From the NCBI GenBank assembly GCA_035762665.1, contig DASTNZ010000144.1:82137-146136 (forward strand): a stretch of DNA of 64,000 nucleotides, read 5' to 3'. Under the pieces are notes generated by a model. The model had not been told where the DNA came from and searched no databases. It worked only from the letters and a program-made list of their open reading frames with translations. Both the position numbers and the translations under genes were made by a program. This DNA is from JASLBX01 sp035762665. GTDB taxonomy: Bacteria > Actinomycetota > Actinomycetes > Jiangellales > Jiangellaceae. Positions 16,414-24,520 of the stretch are shown here, one piece after another; within the stretch, counting starts at the first letter, position 1; every line of letters begins with the position of its first letter.

Positions 16414-16772
16414 TCGCAACTCACTTTAGCTACTGGATCATCTTCGCGCTGATGATGATCGGTCTCTACGTGGTGATGAGCCACGGCAATCTGGTGAAGA
16501 AACTGATCGGCCTCAACATCTTCCAGGTGGCCGTGTTCATGTTCTTCATCAGCCTCGGCCGGGTCGACGGCGGCAGTGCACCGATCATCACCGAGGGCGT
16601 CGAGATCTACTCCCACCCGCTCCCCCATGTGCTGATCCTGACCGCCATCGTGGTCGGCGTCGCGACGGCGTCGATGGGTGTCGCACTGGCGATAAGGATC
16701 TTCGAAGCCTACGGAACGGTCGAGGAGGACGACGCACTGGAGCGGGATGTGGCCGAAGAGGTGAACGAGTGA
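16410..16772 (+). CDS. mrpC: Mrp antiporter subunit C (NuoK-like)
   Basis: This 120-residue, three-helix protein is homologous to NuoK. It has the family stretch VKKLIGLNIFQVAVFMFFISLG and ADPLPHVLILTAIVVGVAT-like PLPHVLILTAIVVGV. The tail is acidic. It is a membrane subunit of the antiporter. ATG 16410 overlaps the previous stop by 4 nt. Confidence 0.9.
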   Translation: MIATHFSYWIIFALMMIGLYVVMSHGNLVKKLIGLNIFQVAVFMFFISLGRVDGGSAPIITEGVEIYSHPLPHVLILTAIVVGVATASMGVALAIRIFEAYGTVEEDDALERDVAEEVNE

Positions 16773-18304
16773 TCGCCCAGCTGCCGGCCCTCCAAGTCGT
16801 CGTCCCGCTCGTATGCGCCGCTGTATGCGTGCTGCTGCGCTCGCCATTGGCCGCATGGCTGCTGTTCAGCTTCGCCGCCGTGGCCTCGCTGGTGACCGCG
16901 GCCATCTTGACCGTCCAGGTATGGGACGGTGACGTCGTCCGGTACGCGATGGGAGGCTGGCCGGCTCCCGTCGGGATCGAGCTGGTCGTGGACCAGGCCA
17001 ACGCCGTCGTTCTGCTCTTACTGGGTGGCATCGCGGTGATCGCCGCAAGCTACGGCCGGCACAGTATCGAAGCCGAAGTCCGGCCGCGGCGGATCCGGAT
17101 GTTCTACGCCGCACTGTGCCTACTTCTCACCGGCCTGCTTGGCATCGCGGCGACAGGCGACGCATTCAACCTGTTCGTCTTCCTCGAGATCTCTTCGCTC
17201 TCCTCCTATGCGCTCATTGCCTTGGGACGGCAGCGTCGGGCATTACTGGCAGCGTTCCAGTACCTGGTCATCGGCACGGTGGGCGGGACGTTCCTGCTCG
17301 TCGGTGTCGGCCTGGCATACGCCGTCACAGGGACGCTGAACATGGCGGATCTGGCGAGTCGGCTACCTGACATCGCGAGCAACCGGGCCGTCACCGGTGC
17401 CGTCGTGTTCATCTTCGTAGGCCTCGCCATCAAGATGGCTCTCTTCCCGCTCCATGCTTGGTTACCGGGTGCCTACTCCGAAGCACCGTCGGTGGTCAGC
17501 GTGATACTCGCCGCGGTTGGAACGAAGGTCGCGATATATGCGTTCACGCGGTTCGCCTTCACGGTCTTCGGTATCGATGTGGTGTTCACCGGCTTGCCGA
17601 TCGGACAGGCCATTCTGATCGTCGGCAGCCTGGCCATGTTCGCGGGCGCCGCCGTTGCGTGCTTCCAGCAGGACTTCAAGCGCCTGCTCGCCTGGTCCAG
17701 CATCAGCCAGATCGGCATGATCGTGGCCGGCATAGGGTTGGCGACGGCGAGCGGAGTCGGCGCCGCGTACCTCCACCTCATCAACCACGCGATCATCAAG
17801 GGCGCCCTATTCGCGGTGGCCGGCGTCTTACTGCTCCGGCTGGGCGCGACGTCTCTGGAATCGATGTCAGGCCTGGGCCGTCGGATGCCGTTGGCCTTCG
17901 GAGCTGTCGTGGTAGCCGGCCTGGGCCTGATCGGAGTGCCGCCGACGGCCGGTTTTGCCAGCAAGTGGGCGCTGGCGGCCGCGCTCGTCGAGGACGGTCA
18001 GTGGCTCGTTCTCGCAGTGATGCTCGCCAGTTCACTGCTTGCCATGGTGTATGTCGGCCGGATCGTGGAGGTCGGGTGGTTCCGTTCACCCGCGCAGGTC
18101 ACCGAGCCGGCGCCCACACCCACACCGTCCCAGGCACCGGGCAACCCCGGGACTGGGCGGCTGTATGGGCGCACCCCTGCGCTGATGGCGGCACCAGTAG
18201 CCCTTCTGGTAGTGGCGTCCGTCTACTTCGGCGTCGACGCCAGCTGGACGGCCGCTCTCGCCGACGGTGCAGCGAGTGTTCTCACCGGCGGGGGGTCTCC
18301 GTGA
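16769..18304 (+). CDS. mrpD: Mrp antiporter subunit D (proton-translocating, NuoN/L-like) 1
   Basis: This 511-residue protein has about 14 helices and the Proton_antipo_M domain. Visible marks are VFLEISSLSSYALIALG (key Glu), KMALFPLHAWLPGAYSEAPS (key Lys), DFKRLLAWSSISQIG and YLHLINHAIIKGALF. These match MrpD, a proton pathway subunit related to complex I NuoL/M/N. GTG 16769 overlaps the mrpC stop. Confidence 0.9.
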   Translation: MIAQLPALQVVVPLVCAAVCVLLRSPLAAWLLFSFAAVASLVTAAILTVQVWDGDVVRYAMGGWPAPVGIELVVDQANAVVLLLLGGIAVIAASYGRHSIEAEVRPRRIRMFYAALCLLLTGLLGIAATGDAFNLFVFLEISSLSSYALIALGRQRRALLAAFQYLVIGTVGGTFLLVGVGLAYAVTGTLNMADLASRLPDIASNRAVTGAVVFIFVGLAIKMALFPLHAWLPGAYSEAPSVVSVILAAVGTKVAIYAFTRFAFTVFGIDVVFTGLPIGQAILIVGSLAMFAGAAVACFQQDFKRLLAWSSISQIGMIVAGIGLATASGVGAAYLHLINHAIIKGALFAVAGVLLLRLGATSLESMSGLGRRMPLAFGAVVVAGLGLIGVPPTAGFASKWALAAALVEDGQWLVLAVMLASSLLAMVYVGRIVEVGWFRSPAQVTEPAPTPTPSQAPGNPGTGRLYGRTPALMAAPVALLVVASVYFGVDASWTAALADGAASVLTGGGSP

Positions 18305-19752
18305 ACCCGGCCTCCGCCCTACCGCTCGCCATCGCCTTGCCGTTCGCGGCTGTGGGCGGCGTGCTGCTGCTCCGTCGCCGGCCCAACGCCCGCGAGGCCG
18401 TGTCGATCGTCGCCGGTGTGGCCCTTGCTGCGCTGCTCCTAAGCCTGTGGCCGGCAGCGCTGGACGGCGCACGGCTCGAATTGTGGACCTGGCTGCCGAA
18501 CATCACGCTCGCGCTCGAGCTCGAACCGCTCGGATTGCTATTCGCCACGGTGGCCGGCGTGCTGTGGCCGGTCACCACCGTGTACGCCATCGGCTACATG
18601 CGCAGCAACGACGAACAGAACCAGACACGCTTCTACGCGTTCTTCGCGCTCGCCATCGCGGCCGCTCAGGTGATCGCCCTGTCCGGCGACCTCGCCACGT
18701 TGTTCATCGGGTACGAAGTGCTCACGGTGTCCACCTGGCCACTGGTGGCACATGCGGGAACGCCGGACGCGCGGGCCGGCGCCCGCCGCTACCTCGTCCT
18801 GCTGCTCACAACCTCCATCGGATTGCTGCTGCCAGCCGTCATATGGACCACGTGGCTGACGGGCACGACCGAGTTCACCGCCGGAGGGCTGCTCACCGAC
18901 GAAGCCGCAGCCGCCGTATTGACCGTCCTGTTCGTGCTGTACCTGTTCGGTATCGGCAAGGCCGCGTTGATGCCGTTCCATTCCTGGCTACCCTCGGCCA
19001 TGGTAGCTCCGACTCCCGTCTCGGCGTTGCTGCACGCAGTGGCGGTCGTCAAGGCCGGTGTGTTCGCCGTCCTCAAGGTCACGGTGTACGTGTTCGGGCT
19101 CGATCTGCTGAATCCCAGCGGCATCACGACGCCGATGATGTGGGTCGCGGCGTTCACCATGCTCGCCGCGGCTGTCATCGCCATCACCCGCGACGACCTC
19201 AAGGCGCGCCTCGCCTACTCGACGGTGAGCCAGCTGGCCTACATCGTTCTCGCGGCGACATTGGCGACCCGCACGGCGGCAGCGGGCGGTGCGCTGCACA
19301 TGGTGACGCACGCCGCGGGGAAGATCACCCTGTTCTTCTGTGCCGGCGCCATCTACACCGCCGCCCGAAAGACCAGGGTTTCCGAACTGGACGGTCTCGG
19401 CCGGGCCATGCCGTGGACGTTTGGCGCGTTCACTATCGCAGCGTTGTCAATCGCGGGGCTACCGCCGTTCGGTGGGACGTGGAGCAAGTGGCTGCTTCTG
19501 CAAGGTGCTGCTGACGCGGACCAGGTCGTCGTCATGACGCTAATGCTGGTGGGATCGCTGCTGTCGCTGGTGTATTTGATGCCCGTGGCCGCGCGAGCGT
19601 TTTTCCGTGCTCCGGTCACGCCAACCGGCTTCCGTGAGGCTTCGCCCACCATCGTCGTCCCCCAGGTTCTAACGGCGCTCGCCTGCGTGGCCCTGTTCTT
19701 TGGCGCTGAGGCAGTGATCGAGCCGCTGATCCGAGCCCTGGAGCTGCCATGA
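18301..19752 (+). CDS. Antiporter subunit D-like 2 (complex I L/M/N family)
   Basis: The protein has 483 residues and the same fold as its neighbour: IGYEVLTVSTWPLVAHAG (Glu in helix 5), IGKAALMPFHSWLPSAMVAPTPVSALLHAVAVVKAG (Lys plus the conserved HAVAVVKAGVF) and DDLKARLAYSTVSQLAYI. The PTPVSALLHA motif is closer to MrpA-N/NuoL than to MrpD, so it may stand in for the missing MrpA N-terminus. GTG 18301 overlaps the previous stop (GTGA). Confidence 0.85.
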   Translation: MNPASALPLAIALPFAAVGGVLLLRRRPNAREAVSIVAGVALAALLLSLWPAALDGARLELWTWLPNITLALELEPLGLLFATVAGVLWPVTTVYAIGYMRSNDEQNQTRFYAFFALAIAAAQVIALSGDLATLFIGYEVLTVSTWPLVAHAGTPDARAGARRYLVLLLTTSIGLLLPAVIWTTWLTGTTEFTAGGLLTDEAAAAVLTVLFVLYLFGIGKAALMPFHSWLPSAMVAPTPVSALLHAVAVVKAGVFAVLKVTVYVFGLDLLNPSGITTPMMWVAAFTMLAAAVIAITRDDLKARLAYSTVSQLAYIVLAATLATRTAAAGGALHMVTHAAGKITLFFCAGAIYTAARKTRVSELDGLGRAMPWTFGAFTIAALSIAGLPPFGGTWSKWLLLQGAADADQVVVMTLMLVGSLLSLVYLMPVAARAFFRAPVTPTGFREASPTIVVPQVLTALACVALFFGAEAVIEPLIRALELP

Positions 19753-19982
19753 GCCCAGCCAACCGGATCATGTACGGCTTGTACGCATTGTGCGCAGCCC
19801 TGCTCGTGGCCGAGTTAGTGATCGATCGCAAGGCCGAGTTCGGCGGCATCGAGAGTTGGTTCGGGTTCTACGCGGTGTTCGGTTTCCTCGCCTACTGCTT
19901 CATCGTTAATGCCGCCAAGCTGCTGCGCCGGCTCGTGCGGCGCCCCGAGGACTACTACGAGCCCGGGGACGGCCATGGTTGA
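19749..19982 (+). CDS. Small two-helix membrane protein of the antiporter operon
   Basis: This 77-residue protein has two helices (about 7-23 and 37-59) and a charged tail (RRLVRRPEDYYEPGDG). It is linked by ATGA to the gene before and overlaps the gene after by 8 nt, so it is surely co-expressed. Small proteins of this shape are found in Mbh/Mrp-like clusters, but its role is unknown. Confidence 0.75.
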   Translation: MSPANRIMYGLYALCAALLVAELVIDRKAEFGGIESWFGFYAVFGFLAYCFIVNAAKLLRRLVRRPEDYYEPGDGHG

Positions 19983-21669
19983 GGTGCTCGCCAACCCCGC
20001 CTTCGTGTTGATCGCCGGGGCAGCGCTGTTGCCCATGTTTCGTGGCTCCGCCCAACGGGCCTACCTGCTCGCGCTGCCCGTTGCGGCGCTTGCCATGTTG
20101 GTAGCACTGCCAGAGGGTGAGCGGGGGCAGCTCCACCTGTTGGGCTTGGAGCTTGTCACGCTGCGGCTGGACGAACTCTCGTTCGCGTTCGGCCTCGCGT
20201 TCTTGATCGCCGGGGCGATCGTCGCCCTGTACTCGTGGCACGTGCGTGACACTCCACAGCACATGGCGAGCCTGGTTTACGCCGGCGCGGCCATGGGTGC
20301 GCTGCTGGCCGGCGACCTCATCACCCTGTTCGTGTTCTGGGAGCTGACGGCGATCGCCTCGGCGATCCTCATCTGGTCCCGCCGCAACGAAGCGAGCTAC
20401 CGCGCCGGAGTCCGCTACCTGATCATCCAGGCGACCTCGGGCGTGCTACTCCTGGCCGGGGCAGTCCTGCAGCTCACCACCGCCGGGCACGTCCGGTTCG
20501 AGGCGATGGCCCTGGACAACGCCGCTGCCTGGCTGGTCCTGCTGGCGTTCGGTATCAAGTGCGCGTTTCCCCTGCTGCACAACTGGCTCCAGGACTCCTA
20601 CCCGGAGGCCACGGTCACCGGCACGGTGTGGCTCTCGGTGTTCACCACCAAGTTGGCCGTCTACGCGCTCGCCCGCGGTTTCGCTGGTGCTGAGATTCTC
20701 GTCGCCATCGGCGTGATCATGACGCTGTTCCCGGTGTTCTATGCCGTGATCGAGAACAACCTGCGCCGCGTGCTGTCGTACAGCCTGAACAACCAGCTGG
20801 GATTCATGGTGGCCGGGATCGGGATAGGCACCGAGCTCGCCGTCAACGGCGCCGTTGCGCATGCCTTTGCGCACATCATCTACAAGGCGCTGCTGTTCAT
20901 GGCGATGGGCGCGGTGTTGCACCGGGCGGGCACGATCAACGCGTCGGAGCTGGGCGGACTGTACAAGTCCATGCCGTGGACTGCGGCATTCTGCATCATC
21001 GGATCGATGTCGATCTCGGCGGTTCCACTGCTGTCCGGCTTCGTGACCAAGTCGATGATCTTGGTCGGTGCGGCAGAGGACGGGCGATGGTTGGCATACG
21101 GTTTGCTGCTGGTGGCGTCCGCCGGAGTCGTGGACCACTCCGGGATCAAGATCCCTTTCTTCTCGTTCTTCGCGCACGATCGAGGTCTCCGGGTAACCGA
21201 AGCGCCGGTCAATATGCTGCTGGCGATGGGTGCGGCCGCGGTGCTCTGCATCGGTATCGGGCTTTACCCGCAGCCGCTGTACGACCTGCTGCCCTACGAC
21301 GCGGACTACGTCCCGTACACCTCCACGCATGTCGTCACGCAAGCCCAGCTCGTCATCTTCGCGGCCGCGGCCTTCGCCTTCCTGTACCGGCGCGGCTGGT
21401 ACCCGCCGGAGCTGCGCTCACTGAACCTCGACTCCGACGTCGTATACCGCAAGGCTGCGCCGAACGTGCTCCGTGCGACCGCCCGCGTGGGCTACGAGAT
21501 CCGCGACCGCGTGGCAGCTCCGCTCCGCAGGCGAGTGGTCGCCGCCGGTGCGCTTGCCATCCGGCCGATCCAGCAGCGCGGCTGGCTGGCTGCCGCCTGG
21601 TCGACGGGCGCGATGGTGTGGTGGGTGGCTTTGCTGCTCGGGCTCTATCTCGCGTTCGCGCTCACCTAA
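19975..21669 (+). CDS. Antiporter subunit D-like 3 (complex I L/M/N family)
   Basis: The protein has 564 residues. FVFWELTAIASAILIWSRRNEAS and KCAFPLLHNWLQDSYPEATVTGTVWLSVFTTKLAVYA carry the conserved Glu and Lys residues, and ENNLRRVLSYSLNNQLGFMVAG and AHAFAHIIYKALLFMAMGAVLH follow. A C-terminal extension beyond the core has a soluble loop and one more helix. It is the third proton-channel-type subunit of this operon. ATG 19975 is chosen for the 8-nt overlap with the small gene. Confidence 0.85.
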   Translation: MVEVLANPAFVLIAGAALLPMFRGSAQRAYLLALPVAALAMLVALPEGERGQLHLLGLELVTLRLDELSFAFGLAFLIAGAIVALYSWHVRDTPQHMASLVYAGAAMGALLAGDLITLFVFWELTAIASAILIWSRRNEASYRAGVRYLIIQATSGVLLLAGAVLQLTTAGHVRFEAMALDNAAAWLVLLAFGIKCAFPLLHNWLQDSYPEATVTGTVWLSVFTTKLAVYALARGFAGAEILVAIGVIMTLFPVFYAVIENNLRRVLSYSLNNQLGFMVAGIGIGTELAVNGAVAHAFAHIIYKALLFMAMGAVLHRAGTINASELGGLYKSMPWTAAFCIIGSMSISAVPLLSGFVTKSMILVGAAEDGRWLAYGLLLVASAGVVDHSGIKIPFFSFFAHDRGLRVTEAPVNMLLAMGAAAVLCIGIGLYPQPLYDLLPYDADYVPYTSTHVVTQAQLVIFAAAAFAFLYRRGWYPPELRSLNLDSDVVYRKAAPNVLRATARVGYEIRDRVAAPLRRRVVAAGALAIRPIQQRGWLAAAWSTGAMVWWVALLLGLYLAFALT

Positions 21670-21734
21670 CCACAGCCAACCGCCGACCGGTCCGGATCAG
21701 TAGCCTGGTACCACGGTGAAAGGGGTTGTTGCTG

Positions 21735-23027
21735 GTGGCTGAGCGGCGCCGGCTGTTCGAACGACTGTCGTGGCCAGAAGCCAAGTTCCTCACTCGCGAA
21801 CTCCACAACGAGGCGACCGGCGGCCTGCTGCTCCTTCTGGCGGCTTCGGCGGCGCTACTTTGGGCCAATCTCGACCCCGGCTCGTACGACGGAGTATCGG
21901 GGACGAAGATCGGCCCGCCCGCACTACACCTCGACCTGAGCATTGCGACCTGGGCGGCTGACGGTCTGCTGGCCGTCTTCTTCCTCGTGGTCGGCCTGGA
22001 GCTCAAACGCGAACTCGTGGTCGGCGAACTACGGCGGCCGGCCGCCGCCGCACTGCCGATCGTTGCGGCAGTCTGCGGGATGCTCGGCCCGATCGCCATC
22101 TACCTGATCGTGAACACCCGGGCAGGGGGCGATCCGGCCGGCTGGGCTGTCCCGACGGCCACCGACATCGCGTTCGCCCTGGCCGTTCTGGCGGTAATCG
22201 GATCCCGGCTACCGACGGCGCTGCGGGCGTTCCTGCTCACGCTTGCGGTCGTGGACGACCTGCTGGCGATCAGCATCATCGCCGTCTTCTTCACCTCCGG
22301 TCTCGACCTTCGCTTTCTGGCTGGAGCGCTGGCACTGCTCGCGCTGTACGCATGGCTGCAGAAGAGGCGCGTGTCGGCCTGGTGGATCTACGTGCCACTG
22401 TTCCTGACGGCCTGGGGTTTGACTCATGAGAGCGGCGTGCACGCGACAGTCACTGGCGTGGCGTTCGGGCTGCTGACACGAGTGCGGCACAATCCCGGTG
22501 AGGACGAAGGACCCGCTGAGCGGCTCGAACACCGGCTGCGGCCGTTCTCCGCCGGCCTCTGCGTCCCCGCCTACGCATTATTCGCCGCTGGTATCACCGT
22601 GTCGGCGGACTCGTTGCGGGCGGTGTTCACGGAACCGGTCGGCCTCGGCGTCGTCCTGGGCCTTGTCCTGGGCAAGGGTTTGGGCATCTTCGGCGGGACG
22701 TTCCTGGCCGCGCGATTCAGCCATGCCCAGCTGAGCCCGGACCTGAGCTGGAGCGATGTGCTCGGGGTGGGAGTGCTGGCAGGTATCGGGTTCACCGTTT
22801 CGCTGCTGATCGGCGAACTTGCTTTCGAGGGCGACACCCAGACGACGCAGTTGGTGAAGTCGGCCGTGCTGGTGGGCTCACTGCTGTCGGCAATGATCGC
22901 GACGGTCATTCTGTCCCGGCGCAATGCCGTGTACCGCCGGATCTCCGCGGACGAATCCGTCGACTCTGACCACGATGGCGTGCCTGACGTCTACGAGCCC
23001 GATGAAACCGGCCGGCCAGCTGACTGA
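21735..23027 (+). CDS. nhaA: NhaA-type Na+/H+ antiporter
   Basis: This protein of about 430 residues carries NhaA hallmarks: TGGLLLLLAASAALLWAN, VFFLVVGLELKREL, PTATDIAFALAVLAVIG, the essential Asp pair in LAVVDDLLAI, and GIGFTVSLLI. It exchanges Na+ or Li+ for H+ across the plasma membrane. The C-terminus adds a hydrophilic tail with DSDHDGVPDVYE, a calcium-binding DxDxDG loop seldom expected in NhaA. GTG 21735 is chosen (GAAAGGGG about 9 nt upstream); a TTG at 21726 is in frame. It follows the Mrp operon by 65 nt. Confidence 0.92.
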   Translation: MAERRRLFERLSWPEAKFLTRELHNEATGGLLLLLAASAALLWANLDPGSYDGVSGTKIGPPALHLDLSIATWAADGLLAVFFLVVGLELKRELVVGELRRPAAAALPIVAAVCGMLGPIAIYLIVNTRAGGDPAGWAVPTATDIAFALAVLAVIGSRLPTALRAFLLTLAVVDDLLAISIIAVFFTSGLDLRFLAGALALLALYAWLQKRRVSAWWIYVPLFLTAWGLTHESGVHATVTGVAFGLLTRVRHNPGEDEGPAERLEHRLRPFSAGLCVPAYALFAAGITVSADSLRAVFTEPVGLGVVLGLVLGKGLGIFGGTFLAARFSHAQLSPDLSWSDVLGVGVLAGIGFTVSLLIGELAFEGDTQTTQLVKSAVLVGSLLSAMIATVILSRRNAVYRRISADESVDSDHDGVPDVYEPDETGRPAD

Positions 23028-23088
23028 TCAGGCCCGGATAATGGCCCCCGACGGCTAGAGTCGGGGCGTACCGAAGGAGGCGAATGAC

Positions 23089-23505
23089 GTGACGACTCGG
23101 GACGTAGGTCAGCGGGCCGATGCAACCGCCATGTCGACCGGGCAGCTCATCGCCTCGATCAAGGACGACCTGAGCACCCTGGTCCGCGACGAGGTCGAGC
23201 TGGCAAAGGCGGAACTTCGCGAGAATGCCGCCCGCGCCGGTGCGGGCGGTGCGCTCAGCTTAGCCGCCGCCTACATCGCCGTACTAGCCAGTATCGCGCT
23301 GGTCATCGCGGCCGGTTTCGGGCTAACAGGGCTCGGTCTCCACGCTGGCTGGGCATTTCTCATCGTCGGCGGCGCACTGCTGTTGGTGGTGGCGCTGCTT
23401 CTGCTGGTGGCGCGAGGCCGGTTCGCCGGAATCCGCAGGCCGGAACGCGCGCAACGTGCCGCAGCCAGGGCCCGCGCTGCCCTTCGGCCAGGCCCCCGGA
23501 CGTGA
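23089..23505 (+). CDS. Holin-like (Actinobacterial Holin-X / DUF1469) membrane protein
   Basis: The protein has 138 residues. An N-terminal amphipathic region (TGQLIASIKDDLSTLVRDEVELAKAELRENA) is followed by two hydrophobic helices (about 57-77 and 84-107) and an Arg/Ala-rich tail. This is the layout of the phage-holin-superfamily protein common in actinobacterial chromosomes; the name reflects homology, not phage origin. A strong AGGAGG lies before GTG 23089, with a possible -10 TAGAGT upstream. Its stop overlaps the next start (GTGA). Confidence 0.8.
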   Translation: MTTRDVGQRADATAMSTGQLIASIKDDLSTLVRDEVELAKAELRENAARAGAGGALSLAAAYIAVLASIALVIAAGFGLTGLGLHAGWAFLIVGGALLLVVALLLLVARGRFAGIRRPERAQRAAARARAALRPGPRT

Positions 23506-24428
23506 GCACCAACGGTTCGCTGATTGAGACAGTCGACGTCATCGGGCCCTGGGAGCACCGGCGGATCGCTGCCAACGGCGCCCGGTTTCACGTCGCGACG
23601 CTCGGCGACGGTCCACTTCTCCTGCTGATCCACGGCTTTCCCGAGTTCTGGTGGGCCTGGCGGCACCAGATGGAACCGCTGGCGAAAGCCGGCTGGCGGG
23701 TCGCCGCCATGGATTTGCGCGGGTACGGCAGCAGCGACAAGACCCCCCGTGGCTACGATCCGACCAACTTCACCGCCGACGTCACCGGTGTCATCCGTTC
23801 CCTCGGTGCTCGCGACGCGGTGCTCGTGGGTCATGACTGGGGCGGATACGTGGCGTGGGCGACAGCGGTGATGCGCCCGGCACAGGTCCGCGCTCTCGCT
23901 GTGCTGTCCATGCCGCACCCGCTGGTACTGAACCGGCATCTGTTACGGGGCCGGCACGCTCGCCACTTGCTTGGCGTCCAGCTGCCCGTGGCGCCCGAGC
24001 GCCAGCTCGTGGCCGGCGCCGGGGCTCACGTCGAGAAGCTCCTGCGCCGGTGGTCCGCGCCGGCGTCAGAGTTTCCGGACGCCGAAGCCGCCGGCCGGTA
24101 CCGCGATGCCATGAGCCTGTGGCCGTCGCCGCATTGCGCGCTGGAGTATCAGCGGTGGGTCGTGCGATCGCGGCTCCGGGTGGACGGACGGCGCTTTGCG
24201 CACCGGATGTCCGCGGCGGTTCAGGTACCGGTGCTACAGATTCATGGCGGAGCTGACCGAGTGATCCCGGCCGGCCTCGCCGCGCGGTCACGTCGCTACG
24301 TCGCCGCGCCCTATCGATGGGTTCGGCTGGACGGAGTCGGACACTTCCCGCACGAAGAAGTGCCCGACCGCACCACCGCCGAGTTGGTCGACTGGCTCAC
24401 CCACCCGGCTGACCCCCACCTCCGCTGA
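23502..24428 (+). CDS. Alpha/beta hydrolase, epoxide hydrolase-like
   Basis: This 308-residue alpha/beta-hydrolase has the HGFPEFWWAWRHQM oxyanion segment. The nucleophile elbow VGHDWGG carries Asp instead of Ser, typical of epoxide hydrolases and haloalkane dehalogenases. GYGSSDKTPRGYDP is the usual cap-side loop, and the acid and His lie in HGGADRVIP and GVGHFPHEE. It is translationally coupled to the holin-like gene. In mycobacteria the MarP region also holds an epoxide hydrolase-like gene, which fits synteny. The true substrate is unknown. Confidence 0.88.
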   Translation: MSTNGSLIETVDVIGPWEHRRIAANGARFHVATLGDGPLLLLIHGFPEFWWAWRHQMEPLAKAGWRVAAMDLRGYGSSDKTPRGYDPTNFTADVTGVIRSLGARDAVLVGHDWGGYVAWATAVMRPAQVRALAVLSMPHPLVLNRHLLRGRHARHLLGVQLPVAPERQLVAGAGAHVEKLLRRWSAPASEFPDAEAAGRYRDAMSLWPSPHCALEYQRWVVRSRLRVDGRRFAHRMSAAVQVPVLQIHGGADRVIPAGLAARSRRYVAAPYRWVRLDGVGHFPHEEVPDRTTAELVDWLTHPADPHLR

Positions 24429-24513
24429 TCATGCAGTCGGGTTCGACACACCGCTTTGTCAGGATTGGCGGAAATGGTAATCCGTCGGCGTGTCGAACCT
24501 GAATTGCATGATC
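24427..24513. terminator. Large 87-bp imperfect inverted repeat (bidirectional terminator?)
   Basis: The left arm GATCATGCA...GGTTCGACAC (24427-24449) pairs with GTGTCGAACC...TGCATGATC (24490-24513). A second small stem, GGATT/AATCC, sits inside. It fills nearly the whole gap between the convergent hydrolase and marP genes, starting in the TGA stop of the former. A shared terminator is likely; a MITE-like element is an alternative. Confidence 0.55.
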
Positions 24514-24520
24514 GGCGGGG

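Noticed and set aside
23089..23505. Holin-like gene as evidence for a prophage
   Set aside because: No phage structural, integrase or lysin genes nearby; this family is chromosomal and common in actinobacteria.
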